Assembly: GCA_947176515.1 (NCBI GenBank)
Contig: CAMWQZ010000132.1
Location: 1 to 5,055, forward strand
DNA: 5,055 nt
Direction of reading: 5' to 3'
Source of the DNA: an uncultured Bacteroidales bacterium
Lineage (GTDB): Bacteria; Bacteroidota; Bacteroidia; Bacteroidales; Muribaculaceae
Shown here: in pieces, positions 1-5,055 of the stretch
Layout: every line of letters begins with the position of its first letter
Position numbering within the stretch: the stretch's first letter is position 1
Program-made: the position numbers and the translations under genes
Notes under the pieces: model-generated
What the model saw: the letters and a program-made list of their open reading frames with translations, nothing else
Databases searched by the model: none
Told to the model about the DNA's origin: nothing

Positions 1-1913
1 TCGTGTTCGAGGAACGGGATGAGTGATGCGGCGATTGATGCAATCTGAGCCGGCGATACGTCCATGAGTTCTACTTCGGACGGCGGCACAACGGGGAAGT
101 CAGCGTCAAGACGGGCTTTAACGCGGTCGCGGATGAAGGATCCGTCGTCATTGAGCGGAGCATTACCCTGAGCGATAACCTTACCTTCTTCGATTTCGGC
201 AGTCAGGTAAACGACCTCGTCGTTGTTGAGGTTAACTTTTGAATCCTCAACCTTGCGGTAAGGAGTCTCGATAAATCCGAGGTCGTTAATCTTAGCGTAG
301 ACGCAAAGCGAGCTGATAAGACCGATGTTAGGACCTTCAGGTGTTTCAATCGGGCAAAGACGGCCGTAGTGGGTATAGTGTACGTCTCGAACCTCGAAGC
401 CTGCGCGTTCGCGTGAAAGACCGCCAGGACCGAGGGCCGACATACGGCGTTTGTGAGTGATTTCGGCCAGAGGGTTGGTCTGGTCCATGAACTGAGAGAG
501 CGCGTTTGTGCCGAAGAAAGTGTTGATTACCGATGAAATTGTCTTAGCGTTGATAAGATCAATCGGAGTGAACACTTCGTTGTCGCGGACATTCATACGC
601 TCGCGGATGGTGCGCGACATACGTGCCAGACCTACGCCAAATTGGTTGTAGAGCTGCTCGCCTACTGTGCGCACGCGACGGTTGCTCAAGTGGTCGATGT
701 CATCGACATCGGTCTTTGAGTTAATGAGTTCGATAAGATATTTGATGATGGCGATAATGTCCTCTTTAGTGAGCACCTTAACGTCCATCGAAGTCGTCAA
801 ACCGAGTTTCTTATTGATACGGAAGCGGCCTACCTCGCCAAGATCGTAACGCTTTTCAGAGAAGAAAAGGTTTTGGATTACTTCGCGAGCGCTTGCATCG
901 TCTGGTGGATCAGCATTACGCAGCTGTCGGTAGATGAACTGTACGGCTTCCTTTTCGGAGTTTGACGTATCTTTCTGGAGAGTGTTGAAAATAATCGAGT
1001 AGTCGCTGGTGTTGACATCTTCTTTGTGGAGGAGGATGTTCTGAACGCCAGAGTTGAGGATTTCGTCGATATGTTTTTCTTCGAGCACGGTTTCACGGTC
1101 GATGATAACGTCGTTGCGCTCGATTGACACAACTTCGCCGGTGTCCTCGTCGACAAAGTCTTCAATCCAGGTCTTAAGAACACGTGCGGCAAGTTTGCGG
1201 CCAACGGCTTTCTTAAGGTTGGTCTTGTTGACTTTGATTTCTTCAGCGAGGCCGAAGATTTCGATGATGTCTTTATCGCTGTCAAGACCGATTGCACGGA
1301 GCAGGGTAGTCACGGGCAATTTCTTCTTACGGTCGATATAGGCATACATCACGTTGTTGATGTCAGTGGCAAATTCAATCCACGAGCCGCGGAAGGGGAT
1401 GATACGGGCAGAGTAGAGTTTTGTGCCGTTGGCGTGAGTGCTCTGACCAAAGAACACGCCGGGCGAGCGGTGAAGCTGTGACACGATGACGCGTTCGGCA
1501 CCGTTGATTACGAATGTGCCTTTTTCGGTCATGTAAGGAATCGGTCCGAGGTACACGTCCTGAATTTCCGTAGCAAAGTCTTCGTGGTCGGGGTCAGTAC
1601 AATAAAGTTTGAGCTTCGCCTTTAATGGTACACTATAAGTCAATCCACGCTCGAGACACTCTTCGATAGTGTAGCGCGGCGGATCGATATAGTAGTCCAA
1701 AAATTCGAGCACGAAGTTGTTTCGGGTGTCGGCTATCGGGAAGTTTTCAGCGAAAACTTTAAATAGACCTTCGTTGTTTCGTTTTTCGGGGGGTGTGTCA
1801 AGCTGAAGGAAGTCTCTAAATGATTTCAGCTGCACCTCCAGAAAGTCGGGGTAAGGAAGCGGGTTCTTTACCGAGGCAAAATTTATGCGGGGTTTGTCTA
1901 CGGAAACTGACAT
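1..1913 (-). CDS. rpoB: DNA-directed RNA polymerase subunit beta (RpoB), N-terminal half, cut by window edge
   Basis: RpoB forms, with beta', the catalytic core of RNA polymerase. The reading frame is open from the ATG at 1913-1911 to the left edge, giving 637 codons, about half of the roughly 1270 residues usual for the family; the rest lies outside. An in-frame TAA at 1934-1932, seven codons upstream, fixes the start region, and the N-terminus ([19 protein letters not shown]) aligns with Bacteroides RpoB as I recall it. Visible landmarks are [11 protein letters not shown] (145-155), the rifampicin-pocket segment [19 protein letters not shown] (472-490), and [12 protein letters not shown] (520-531). 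The last visible residues, SLIPFLEH, match the conserved mid-protein segment. E. coli D516, H526 and S531 correspond to D477, H487 and S492, all unchanged. It lies 107 bp after rplL, behind a terminator-like hairpin, so its expression probably depends on read-through. I saw no frameshift in the stretches checked codon by codon. Identity is certain. Confidence 0.99.
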   Translation of the reverse strand, partial: MSVSVDKPRINFASVKNPLPYPDFLEVQLKSFRDFLQLDTPPEKRNNEGLFKVFAENFPIADTRNNFVLEFLDYYIDPPRYTIEECLERGLTYSVPLKAKLKLYCTDPDHEDFATEIQDVYLGPIPYMTEKGTFVINGAERVIVSQLHRSPGVFFGQSTHANGTKLYSARIIPFRGSWIEFATDINNVMYAYIDRKKKLPVTTLLRAIGLDSDKDIIEIFGLAEEIKVNKTNLKKAVGRKLAARVLKTWIEDFVDEDTGEVVSIERNDVIIDRETVLEEKHIDEILNSGVQNILLHKEDVNTSDYSIIFNTLQKDTSNSEKEAVQFIYRQLRNADPPDDASAREVIQNLFFSEKRYDLGEVGRFRINKKLGLTTSMDVKVLTKEDIIAIIKYLIELINSKTDVDDIDHLSNRRVRTVGEQLYNQFGVGLARMSRTIRERMNVRDNEVFTPIDLINAKTISSVINTFFGTNALSQFMDQTNPLAEITHKRRMSALGPGGLSRERAGFEVRDVHYTHYGRLCPIETPEGPNIGLISSLCVYAKINDLGFIETPYRKVEDSKVNLNNDEVVYLTAEIEEGKVIAQGNAPLNDDGSFIRDRVKARLDADFPVVPPSEVELMDVSPAQIASIAASLIPFLEH

Positions 1914-1930
1914 CAATAAATGATAGAATA

Positions 1931-1972
1931 GTTAAGAACTCAAAGTAAATTTAGACACAAAAAGGTTAAGAA
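1931..1972 (-). repeat. Direct repeat GTTAAGAA (plus strand) spanning the terminator's downstream arm and the rpoB 5' leader
   Basis: The plus-strand octamer GTTAAGAA occurs at 1931-1938 and again at 1965-1972; its complement lies at 1988-1995 in the upstream arm of the terminator-like hairpin. In the RNA, the upstream arm could therefore pair either with its local partner (the terminator) or with a second UUCUUAAC copy that ends 17 bases before the rpoB start codon. The alternative pairing is eight Watson-Crick pairs plus possible G-U ends, weaker than the terminator's 12 to 15. The sequence facts are direct. A switching role is speculation, and chance in an AT-rich gap is quite possible. 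Confidence 0.4.
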
Positions 1973-1997
1973 TCATCCCATAGGAGATTCTTAACCT
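1959..1997 (-). terminator. Intrinsic terminator/attenuator-like hairpin between rplL and rpoB
   Basis: Read on the transcribed (minus) strand, a 12-base arm AGGTTAAGAATC (1997-1986) is followed by its perfect complement GATTCTTAACCT (1974-1963). The 11-base spacer can add three more pairs (TCC with GGA) around a TATG tetraloop, leaving one bulged base. The downstream arm runs directly into five T's (1963-1959, the first of them within the stem). On the opposite strand the hairpin is not followed by a T-run, so it is oriented to act on this operon. It begins 23 bases after the rplL stop and ends 45 bases before the rpoB ATG. The stem is AT-rich, so partial rather than complete termination is likely. 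Since rpoB has no obvious promoter of its own here, I infer an attenuator that lowers rpoB relative to the ribosomal protein genes. It could instead be an RNA processing or 3'-end stability element, as in the rplL-rpoB gap of E. coli. Confidence 0.75.
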
Positions 1998-2002
1998 AAT
2001 TA

Positions 2003-2015
2003 CCTGATTAACAGG
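2003..2015 (-). other. Short stem-loop just after the rplL stop codon
   Basis: On the transcribed strand CCTG (2015-2012) and CAGG (2006-2003) form a four-pair stem around a five-base TTAAT loop, five bases after the rplL stop and five bases before the larger hairpin. A stem this short is marginal alone. It may stack with the larger hairpin or may be chance. Confidence 0.3.
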
Positions 2016-2020
2016 CAATA

Positions 2021-2395
2021 TTATTTAAGCTCAACTTCAGCGCCAGCTTCTTCGAGCTGCTTCTTGAGACCTTCAGCGTCAGCCTTAGCGAGACCTTCCT
2101 TAACAACAGAGGGTGCGCCGTCAACCATTTCCTTGGCTTCCTTGAGGCCAAGACCGGTGAGTTCCTTAACGAGTTTAACAACCTGGAGCTTGTTAGCGCC
2201 GGCAGCCTTGAGAACTACATCGAATGCAGTCTTTTCTTCAGCAGCAGGAGCGCCAGCAGCGGGGCCAGCAGCAACAGCAACAGCTGCAGCAGCGGGTTCG
2301 ATGCCATATTCTTCTTTGAGAATTTGAGCAAGTTCGTTTACTTCTTTTACAGAGAGGTTAACAAGTTGTTCAGCAAAAGCTTTTAAATCTGCCAT
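2021..2395 (-). CDS. rplL: Large-subunit ribosomal protein L7/L12 (bL12)
   Basis: L12 forms dimers on L10 to make the flexible ribosomal stalk that recruits and activates translational GTPases (EF-Tu, EF-G, IF2, RF3). The 124 residues match the usual 120-130. Residues 1-33 ([21 protein letters not shown] onward) are the N-terminal dimerisation and L10-binding domain. Residues 34-54 are an Ala/Pro/Gly-rich hinge. Residues 55-124 are the globular factor-binding domain with [20 protein letters not shown] (54-73) and [17 protein letters not shown] (79-95). The ATG is preceded by an A-rich leader (ACTATACAAAA) with no Shine-Dalgarno. It lies 38 bp after rplJ, its binding partner. L12 is normally made in several copies per L10, so stronger translation or extra transcript from here is expected, but no separate promoter is evident. 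Identity is certain. Confidence 0.99.
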   Translation of the reverse strand: MADLKAFAEQLVNLSVKEVNELAQILKEEYGIEPAAAAVAVAAGPAAGAPAAEEKTAFDVVLKAAGANKLQVVKLVKELTGLGLKEAKEMVDGAPSVVKEGLAKADAEGLKKQLEEAGAEVELK

Positions 2396-2433
2396 TTTTG
2401 TATAGTTTTATTTGATTATTATTTCTGATGGAA

Positions 2434-2958
2434 TTAGTCTTCTTTTTTTGAAAGCGTCTCGAGGATGCCGTGGAGTTTGTTGCCGCCTGAAGTAAGAGCG
2501 GAAACAACATTCTTGGCAGGCGACTGGAGAAGGGCGATAACGTCGGCGATAAGTTCGTTCTTGCTCTTGATAGCGGCAAGAGTGTCGAGCTGGTCAGCGC
2601 CTACATAAATCGTTTCTTCTACATATGCAGCCTTGAGCGCGGGGAGAGTGTCACCTTTCTTGATGAAGTCTTTGAGAAGCTTAGCCGGAGCGTTGCCTAC
2701 GTTAGCACACATCAATGAGGTCGAACCCTTGAGGGTGGGGTACAGTTCTGCAAAATCGCCTTCGATTGACTCGAGCGCCTTGTGGAGAAGAGTATTCTTC
2801 ACGACGAGCAGTTTCACGTCGGCATTGAAGCATGCACGGCGGAGTTCGCTTGTCTTTTCAGCGTTAAGTCCTGCTGTCTCTACGAGGTAGAAGCAGCTGT
2901 ATTCTTTAATCGTTTTCGCGATATTCTCTATTGCGATACCTTTATCTTCCTTTTTCAT
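2434..2958 (-). CDS. rplJ: Large-subunit ribosomal protein L10 (uL10)
   Basis: L10 is the base of the ribosomal stalk: its N-terminal domain sits on 23S rRNA next to L11, and its C-terminal helix carries the L12 dimers. At 174 residues it is of normal length. Family features are the N-terminal MKKEDKGIAIENIAKTI, the VETAGLNAEKTSELRR helix (26-41), the basic KLLVVKNTLLHKAL segment (49-62), and the QSPAKNVVSAL stretch (145-155) leading into the lysine-rich C-terminal helix (to 174) expected to bind L12. In E. coli and some other bacteria the L10-L12 complex represses its own operon by binding a long rplJ leader. Here only 25 bp separate rplA from rplJ, too short for that leader, so any autoregulation must use another site. 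The start ATG lacks a clear Shine-Dalgarno: a G-poor, C-rich stretch lies upstream and the last bases are ACGACAAA. Confidence 0.99.
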   Translation of the reverse strand: MKKEDKGIAIENIAKTIKEYSCFYLVETAGLNAEKTSELRRACFNADVKLLVVKNTLLHKALESIEGDFAELYPTLKGSTSLMCANVGNAPAKLLKDFIKKGDTLPALKAAYVEETIYVGADQLDTLAAIKSKNELIADVIALLQSPAKNVVSALTSGGNKLHGILETLSKKED

Positions 2959-2983
2959 TTTGTCGTGATTTTAGAGGGGGTGA

Positions 2984-3679
2984 TTAAGCGTCAACCGACT
3001 TGGTGTCGACTTTGACACCCGGACTCATTGTGCTCGAAAGATAAATGCTCTTGAGATAAGTGCCTTTTGCAGTTGCAGGTTTAAGCTTGATGAGAGTGTT
3101 GACAAACTCACGAGCGTTGTCGCGCATCTGTTCGGGCGTAAACGAAATCTTGCCGATAGAAGAGTGTACGATACCATTCTTGTCGACTTTGAAATCGATC
3201 TTACCTTTCTTTACTTCTTCAACAGCCTTGGCTACATCGACGGTAACAGTGCCGCTCTTGGGGTTAGGCATAAGGCCACGGGGACCGAGCACACGACCGA
3301 GAGCACCAATCTTACCCATGATGGCGGGCTGTGTGATGATTACATCAATGTCGGTCCAACCACCTTTGATTTTTTCGATATATTCGTCAAGACCTACGTA
3401 GTCGGCGCCTGCGGCTTTAGCAGCAGCTTCAGCGTCTGCGCTACAGAGGACAAGCACGCGTACCTGTTTGCCAGTGCCGTGAGGCAAAGTCACAACGCCG
3501 CGTACCATCTGGTTAGCTTTGCGAGGGTCAACGCCAAGTCGCACGTCAATGTCTAAAGAAGCGTCAAACTTTGCGTAGTTCACTTCTTTGACCTTTTCGA
3601 CTGCTTCCGCTAAAGTGTAAGCTTTCCCGGCTTCAATCTTCGACAAGGCTAACTTTTGGTTTTTTGTAAGTTTACTCAT
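2984..3679 (-). CDS. rplA: Large-subunit ribosomal protein L1 (uL1)
   Basis: L1 binds 23S rRNA helices 76-78 to form the mobile L1 stalk that helps release E-site tRNA; in many bacteria it also binds its own mRNA as a translational repressor of the L11-L1 unit. The 231 residues match the usual 225-235. The protein starts [19 protein letters not shown]. Domain I is built from the N- and C-terminal parts, including [20 protein letters not shown] (42-61), and domain II from the middle. The family signature [18 protein letters not shown] lies at residues 128-145. Only 15 bp separate it from rplK, consistent with translational coupling. That gap contains a 10-bp palindrome, TTCAATTGAA (3680-3689), ending directly at the start codon, and no Shine-Dalgarno. 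Nothing is missing from the protein. Identity is certain. Confidence 0.99.
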   Translation of the reverse strand: MSKLTKNQKLALSKIEAGKAYTLAEAVEKVKEVNYAKFDASLDIDVRLGVDPRKANQMVRGVVTLPHGTGKQVRVLVLCSADAEAAAKAAGADYVGLDEYIEKIKGGWTDIDVIITQPAIMGKIGALGRVLGPRGLMPNPKSGTVTVDVAKAVEEVKKGKIDFKVDKNGIVHSSIGKISFTPEQMRDNAREFVNTLIKLKPATAKGTYLKSIYLSSTMSPGVKVDTKSVDA

Positions 3680-3694
3680 TTCAATTGAAGTTTA

Positions 3695-4138
3695 TTAGTT
3701 ATTACCAGGAAATACACCCTTAACGGTGATACCCATGCTGCGAGCTGTACCGGCCACCATACGCATTGCTGATTCAACTGTGAAACAGTTTAAGTCAGGC
3801 ATTTTGTCTGTTGCGATAGCCTTCACCTGCTCCCAGGTCACTTCTCCAACTTTGGTACGGTTAGGTTCTTTTGAACCAGATTTAACCTTAGCTACCTCTT
3901 TGAGCTGGATTGCGACAGGCGGGGTCTTTACGACAAAGTCAAAAGATTTGTCACTGTAGTAAGTGATTACTACCGGAAGAACTTTACCGGCTTTGTCTTG
4001 AGTGCGGGCATTGAATTGCTTGCAAAACTCCATGATGTTGATGCCCTTCGAACCCAGCGCGGGACCTACGGGAGGGGAGGGGTTTGCAGCGCCTCCCTTA
4101 ATCTGCAATTTGATCTGTCCAGCAATTTCTTTTGCCAT
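3695..4138 (-). CDS. rplK: Large-subunit ribosomal protein L11 (uL11)
   Basis: L11 binds the GTPase-associated region of 23S rRNA beside L10 and takes part in factor-dependent GTP hydrolysis and, in many bacteria, in the RelA stringent response. The 147 residues fall in the usual 140-147. The N-terminal domain (about 1-70) contains the proline-rich loop [11 protein letters not shown] (19-29), where thiostrepton-resistance changes map in other species, followed by [15 protein letters not shown] (33-47). The C-terminal rRNA-binding domain (about 75-147) contains KTKVG-like [13 protein letters not shown] and the ending [18 protein letters not shown]. It lies 75 bp after nusG, the largest gap upstream of rplL, and 15 bp before rplA. 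The ATG at 4138 has an A/T-rich leader (TATTTTTACA) and no Shine-Dalgarno. If L1 represses this pair by binding mRNA, the gap upstream of rplK is the expected site. Confidence 0.99.
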   Translation of the reverse strand: MAKEIAGQIKLQIKGGAANPSPPVGPALGSKGINIMEFCKQFNARTQDKAGKVLPVVITYYSDKSFDFVVKTPPVAIQLKEVAKVKSGSKEPNRTKVGEVTWEQVKAIATDKMPDLNCFTVESAMRMVAGTARSMGITVKGVFPGNN

Positions 4139-4157
4139 TGTAAAAATACTTAATAGT

Positions 4158-4202
4158 TTATTACAAAATTTGCGTTAGTATTTCTCTTAACGTTCGTAAC
4201 AA
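4158..4202 (-). promoter_or_regulatory. Possible two-part RNA stem in the nusG-rplK gap (rplK leader)
   Basis: On the transcribed strand, TTGTTAC (4202-4196) can pair with GTAATAA (4164-4158), six Watson-Crick pairs and one G-U. Inside it CGTTA (4192-4188) pairs with TAACG (4177-4173) around a ten-base loop. The two helices are separated by an asymmetric internal loop of three and eight bases. Position, within the mRNA leader of the L11-L1 pair, fits a ribosomal-protein binding site such as that of L1. The helices are short and AU-rich, however, and I could not match them to the known L1 target. I saw no convincing Bacteroidota promoter in the gap. Treat as a weak candidate. Confidence 0.25.
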
Positions 4203-4213
4203 CACGCTGAGAA

Positions 4214-4765
4214 TTATTCACGCTCCACTTGCGAATTGTCGAGTTCCAACGGAGTCTTGCGCCCAAAAATCTTAACCGACACTTTCAGCTTCTTCTTCTC
4301 CTTGTTCACTTCTTCAACGATACCGGTGAAGCCGTTGAACGGTCCTTCATTGACTTTTACGGTCTCTCCGACGATATAGTCATTGACTTCGTCATCGGTG
4401 GGGTCAATAAACGCATCAGCAGTACCAAGCATACGCATAACCTCTGCCTGACGGAGACGTTCGGGTTTTGCGCCCTTCTCGCGTCCGCGCAAAAAGTCGA
4501 TGACGTTAGTAGTGTTGGTGAGCTCGTGGATTACTTCTCCCTGAAGGTCAGCCTCAATAAAAACATAGCCGGAATAAAGGTTGCGTTCTTTTACAACTTT
4601 TTTTCCGCTACGCACGGTCAATACCTTCTCGGTTGGAATCAATACTTGAAACACATAGTTGCCAAGGTCAGTGTTCTTAATTGCTGCATCAAGAACTTCT
4701 TTCACCTTGGCTTCTTTGCCTGAAATGGCACGCAGAACGTACCAACCTCTTTTAGATTCAGTCAT
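4214..4765 (-). CDS. nusG: Transcription termination/antitermination factor NusG
   Basis: NusG binds RNA polymerase over the main cleft through its NGN domain, raising processivity, and its KOW domain contacts Rho or ribosomal protein S10. The 183 residues match the usual 175-185 of housekeeping NusG, unlike the more diverged paralogues (UpxY/RfaH type) that Bacteroides keeps with polysaccharide loci. The NGN domain (about 7-115) starts GWYVLRAISGKEAKVKEVL (7-25) and includes the conserved RNLYSGYVFIEADL (61-74). The KOW domain (about 130-181) shows VGETVKVNEGPFNGFTGIVE (132-151) and FGRKTPLEL (167-175), ending DNSQVERE. It starts 20 bp after secE and ends 75 bp before rplK, in the standard secE-nusG-rplK order. 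No Shine-Dalgarno precedes the ATG. Its position in the same operon as the terminator-like hairpin before rpoB raises the untested idea of feedback through pausing or read-through. Confidence 0.98.
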   Translation of the reverse strand: MTESKRGWYVLRAISGKEAKVKEVLDAAIKNTDLGNYVFQVLIPTEKVLTVRSGKKVVKERNLYSGYVFIEADLQGEVIHELTNTTNVIDFLRGREKGAKPERLRQAEVMRMLGTADAFIDPTDDEVNDYIVGETVKVNEGPFNGFTGIVEEVNKEKKKLKVSVKIFGRKTPLELDNSQVERE

Positions 4766-4785
4766 TGATAATCAACTTAATGGTT

Positions 4786-4986
4786 TTAACCTTTAAGACT
4801 GTAGATGAAGTGCATCAAATTGTCGACAACCTGATCCATGACGAAGATTACCAAAGCGATAATGATGGAAGCTATCATCACGATAATCGCCGACTTTACA
4901 AGTTGCTTTTTTGTTGGCCAAGAAGTCTTATAACGTAACTCGTCATAAGACTCCTCTATATTCGTAAGTAGTTTTAATTTTTTCAT
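4786..4986 (-). CDS. secE: Preprotein translocase subunit SecE, short single-membrane-helix form
   Basis: SecE is the clamp subunit of the SecYEG channel in the inner membrane and stabilises SecY. With the ATG at 4986 the protein has 66 residues, close to the roughly 60-residue one-helix SecE of most bacteria and unlike the 127-residue, three-helix E. coli form. Residues 1-28 are a cytoplasmic amphipathic segment ending in the conserved region around ELRYKTSWPTKKQL (16-29). One hydrophobic helix spans about 33-50 (AIIVMIASIIIALVIFVM), and the short tail ends FIYSLKG. A longer reading is open to an ATG at 5031, but that start and most of the 15 added residues lie inside the tRNA-Trp gene, so I reject it. 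The chosen ATG follows an A-rich leader (GACAGAACAA) only 15 bp after the tRNA. nusG follows after 20 bp. Confidence 0.96.
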   Translation of the reverse strand: MKKLKLLTNIEESYDELRYKTSWPTKKQLVKSAIIVMIASIIIALVIFVMDQVVDNLMHFIYSLKG

Positions 4987-5001
4987 TTGTTCTGTCTTTT
5001 G

Positions 5002-5055
5002 CACGGGTTGAGAGACTCGAACTCCCGACACCTGGTTTTGGAGACCAGTGCTCTA
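5002..5055 (-). tRNA. tRNA-Trp (anticodon CCA), 3' part, cut by window edge
   Basis: Reading the minus strand from 5055: the end of the D arm (GAGC), a five-pair anticodon stem CTGGT (5048-5044) with ACCAG (5036-5032), the seven-base loop CTCCAAA with anticodon CCA at 5041-5039, a five-base variable loop, the T arm GGGAG (5026-5022) with CTCTC (5014-5010) including one G-U pair around the loop TTCGAGT, and the 3' acceptor strand AACCCGT (5009-5003). G at 5002 is the discriminator base, as is usual for bacterial tRNA-Trp. The next bases are CAAA, so the CCA tail is not encoded and must be added enzymatically. The 5' acceptor strand and most of the D arm lie outside the window; they should read ACGGGTT, or nearly so, at the 5' end. 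tRNA-Trp upstream of secE is a recurrent arrangement, often with tuf further upstream. Confidence 0.97.

Noticed and set aside
878..1297. A 139-codon minus-strand frame within rpoB
   Set aside because: It is in a different frame from rpoB, which reads through as a recognisable beta subunit on both sides; the Ser/Lys/Thr-rich product is not protein-like.
1914..1958. A possible promoter for rpoB, from TAAATTTA and TACTTTG on the minus strand
   Set aside because: The first departs from the consensus G and the second has the wrong internal spacing. Neither has a suitable upstream TTG at the right distance. AT-rich gaps give such near matches by chance.
2064..2327. Open frame on the plus strand opposite rplL, and similar plus-strand frames at 667-849, 1054-1341, 2633-2890, 3060-3401, 3164-3556 and 4229-4723
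   Set aside because: All lie wholly antisense to well-recognised genes, have low-complexity or Ser/Arg-rich translations and resemble no family I know. They are by-products of codon use on the coding strand.
3680..3689. TTCAATTGAA palindrome next to the rplA start as an operator
   Set aside because: A single 10-bp AT-rich palindrome inside a 15-bp gap of an operon is easily chance, and an RNA hairpin from it would have almost no loop.
4139..4213. A possible Bacteroidota promoter (TAnnTTTG) upstream of rplK, from AAATTTTG
   Set aside because: The -7 element has a mismatch in the key TA, and the nearest TTG upstream is about 28 bases away, too far for the usual -33 spacing.
1..5055. A novel system, mobile element, CRISPR array or transfer signature
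   Set aside because: All genes are recognised core genes in their conserved order, the gaps are short, and I saw no repeats, transposase, integrase or sharp change in composition.

Overview
The window is the core transcription/translation cluster of a Bacteroidota bacterium, and every gene is on the minus strand. In transcription order, from the right-hand end, it reads: tRNA-Trp (3' part), secE, nusG, rplK (L11), rplA (L1), rplJ (L10), rplL (L7/L12), rpoB (5' half, running off the left edge). The gene order is the widely conserved secE-nusG-rplKAJL-rpoB arrangement with tRNA-Trp at its head. I assign it to Bacteroidales, perhaps near Bacteroidaceae or Muribaculaceae. The RpoB N-terminal half resembles Bacteroides RpoB as I recall it. 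GC content looks moderate. The translation starts lack Shine-Dalgarno sequences and have A-rich leaders, as is usual in this phylum. The family-level placement is inference.

Layout: 5002-5055 tRNA-Trp(CCA), cut by the right edge; 4786-4986 secE; 4214-4765 nusG; 4139-4213 a 75-bp gap with a weak possible leader structure; 3695-4138 rplK; 2984-3679 rplA; 2434-2958 rplJ; 2021-2395 rplL; 1914-2020 a 107-bp gap with a clear intrinsic-terminator-like hairpin; 1-1913 rpoB, 637 codons visible. The other gaps are 15-38 bp, so the genes look co-transcribed from a promoter upstream of, and outside, the right edge. No stretch over 300 bp lacks a gene.

The genes supply one part of the protein-export channel (SecE), a transcription elongation factor (NusG), the L11/L1 and L10-L12 stalk proteins of the large ribosomal subunit, and the beta subunit of RNA polymerase. 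Keeping them in one operon couples ribosome and polymerase production. The hairpin between rplL and rpoB is the natural place to make less polymerase than ribosomal protein.

I found no mobile element, CRISPR array, defence system or unknown gene. The window is ordinary core genome. The sites worth a second look are the rplL-rpoB hairpin with its nearby third repeat copy, the possible rplK leader structure, and the tRNA-secE junction.
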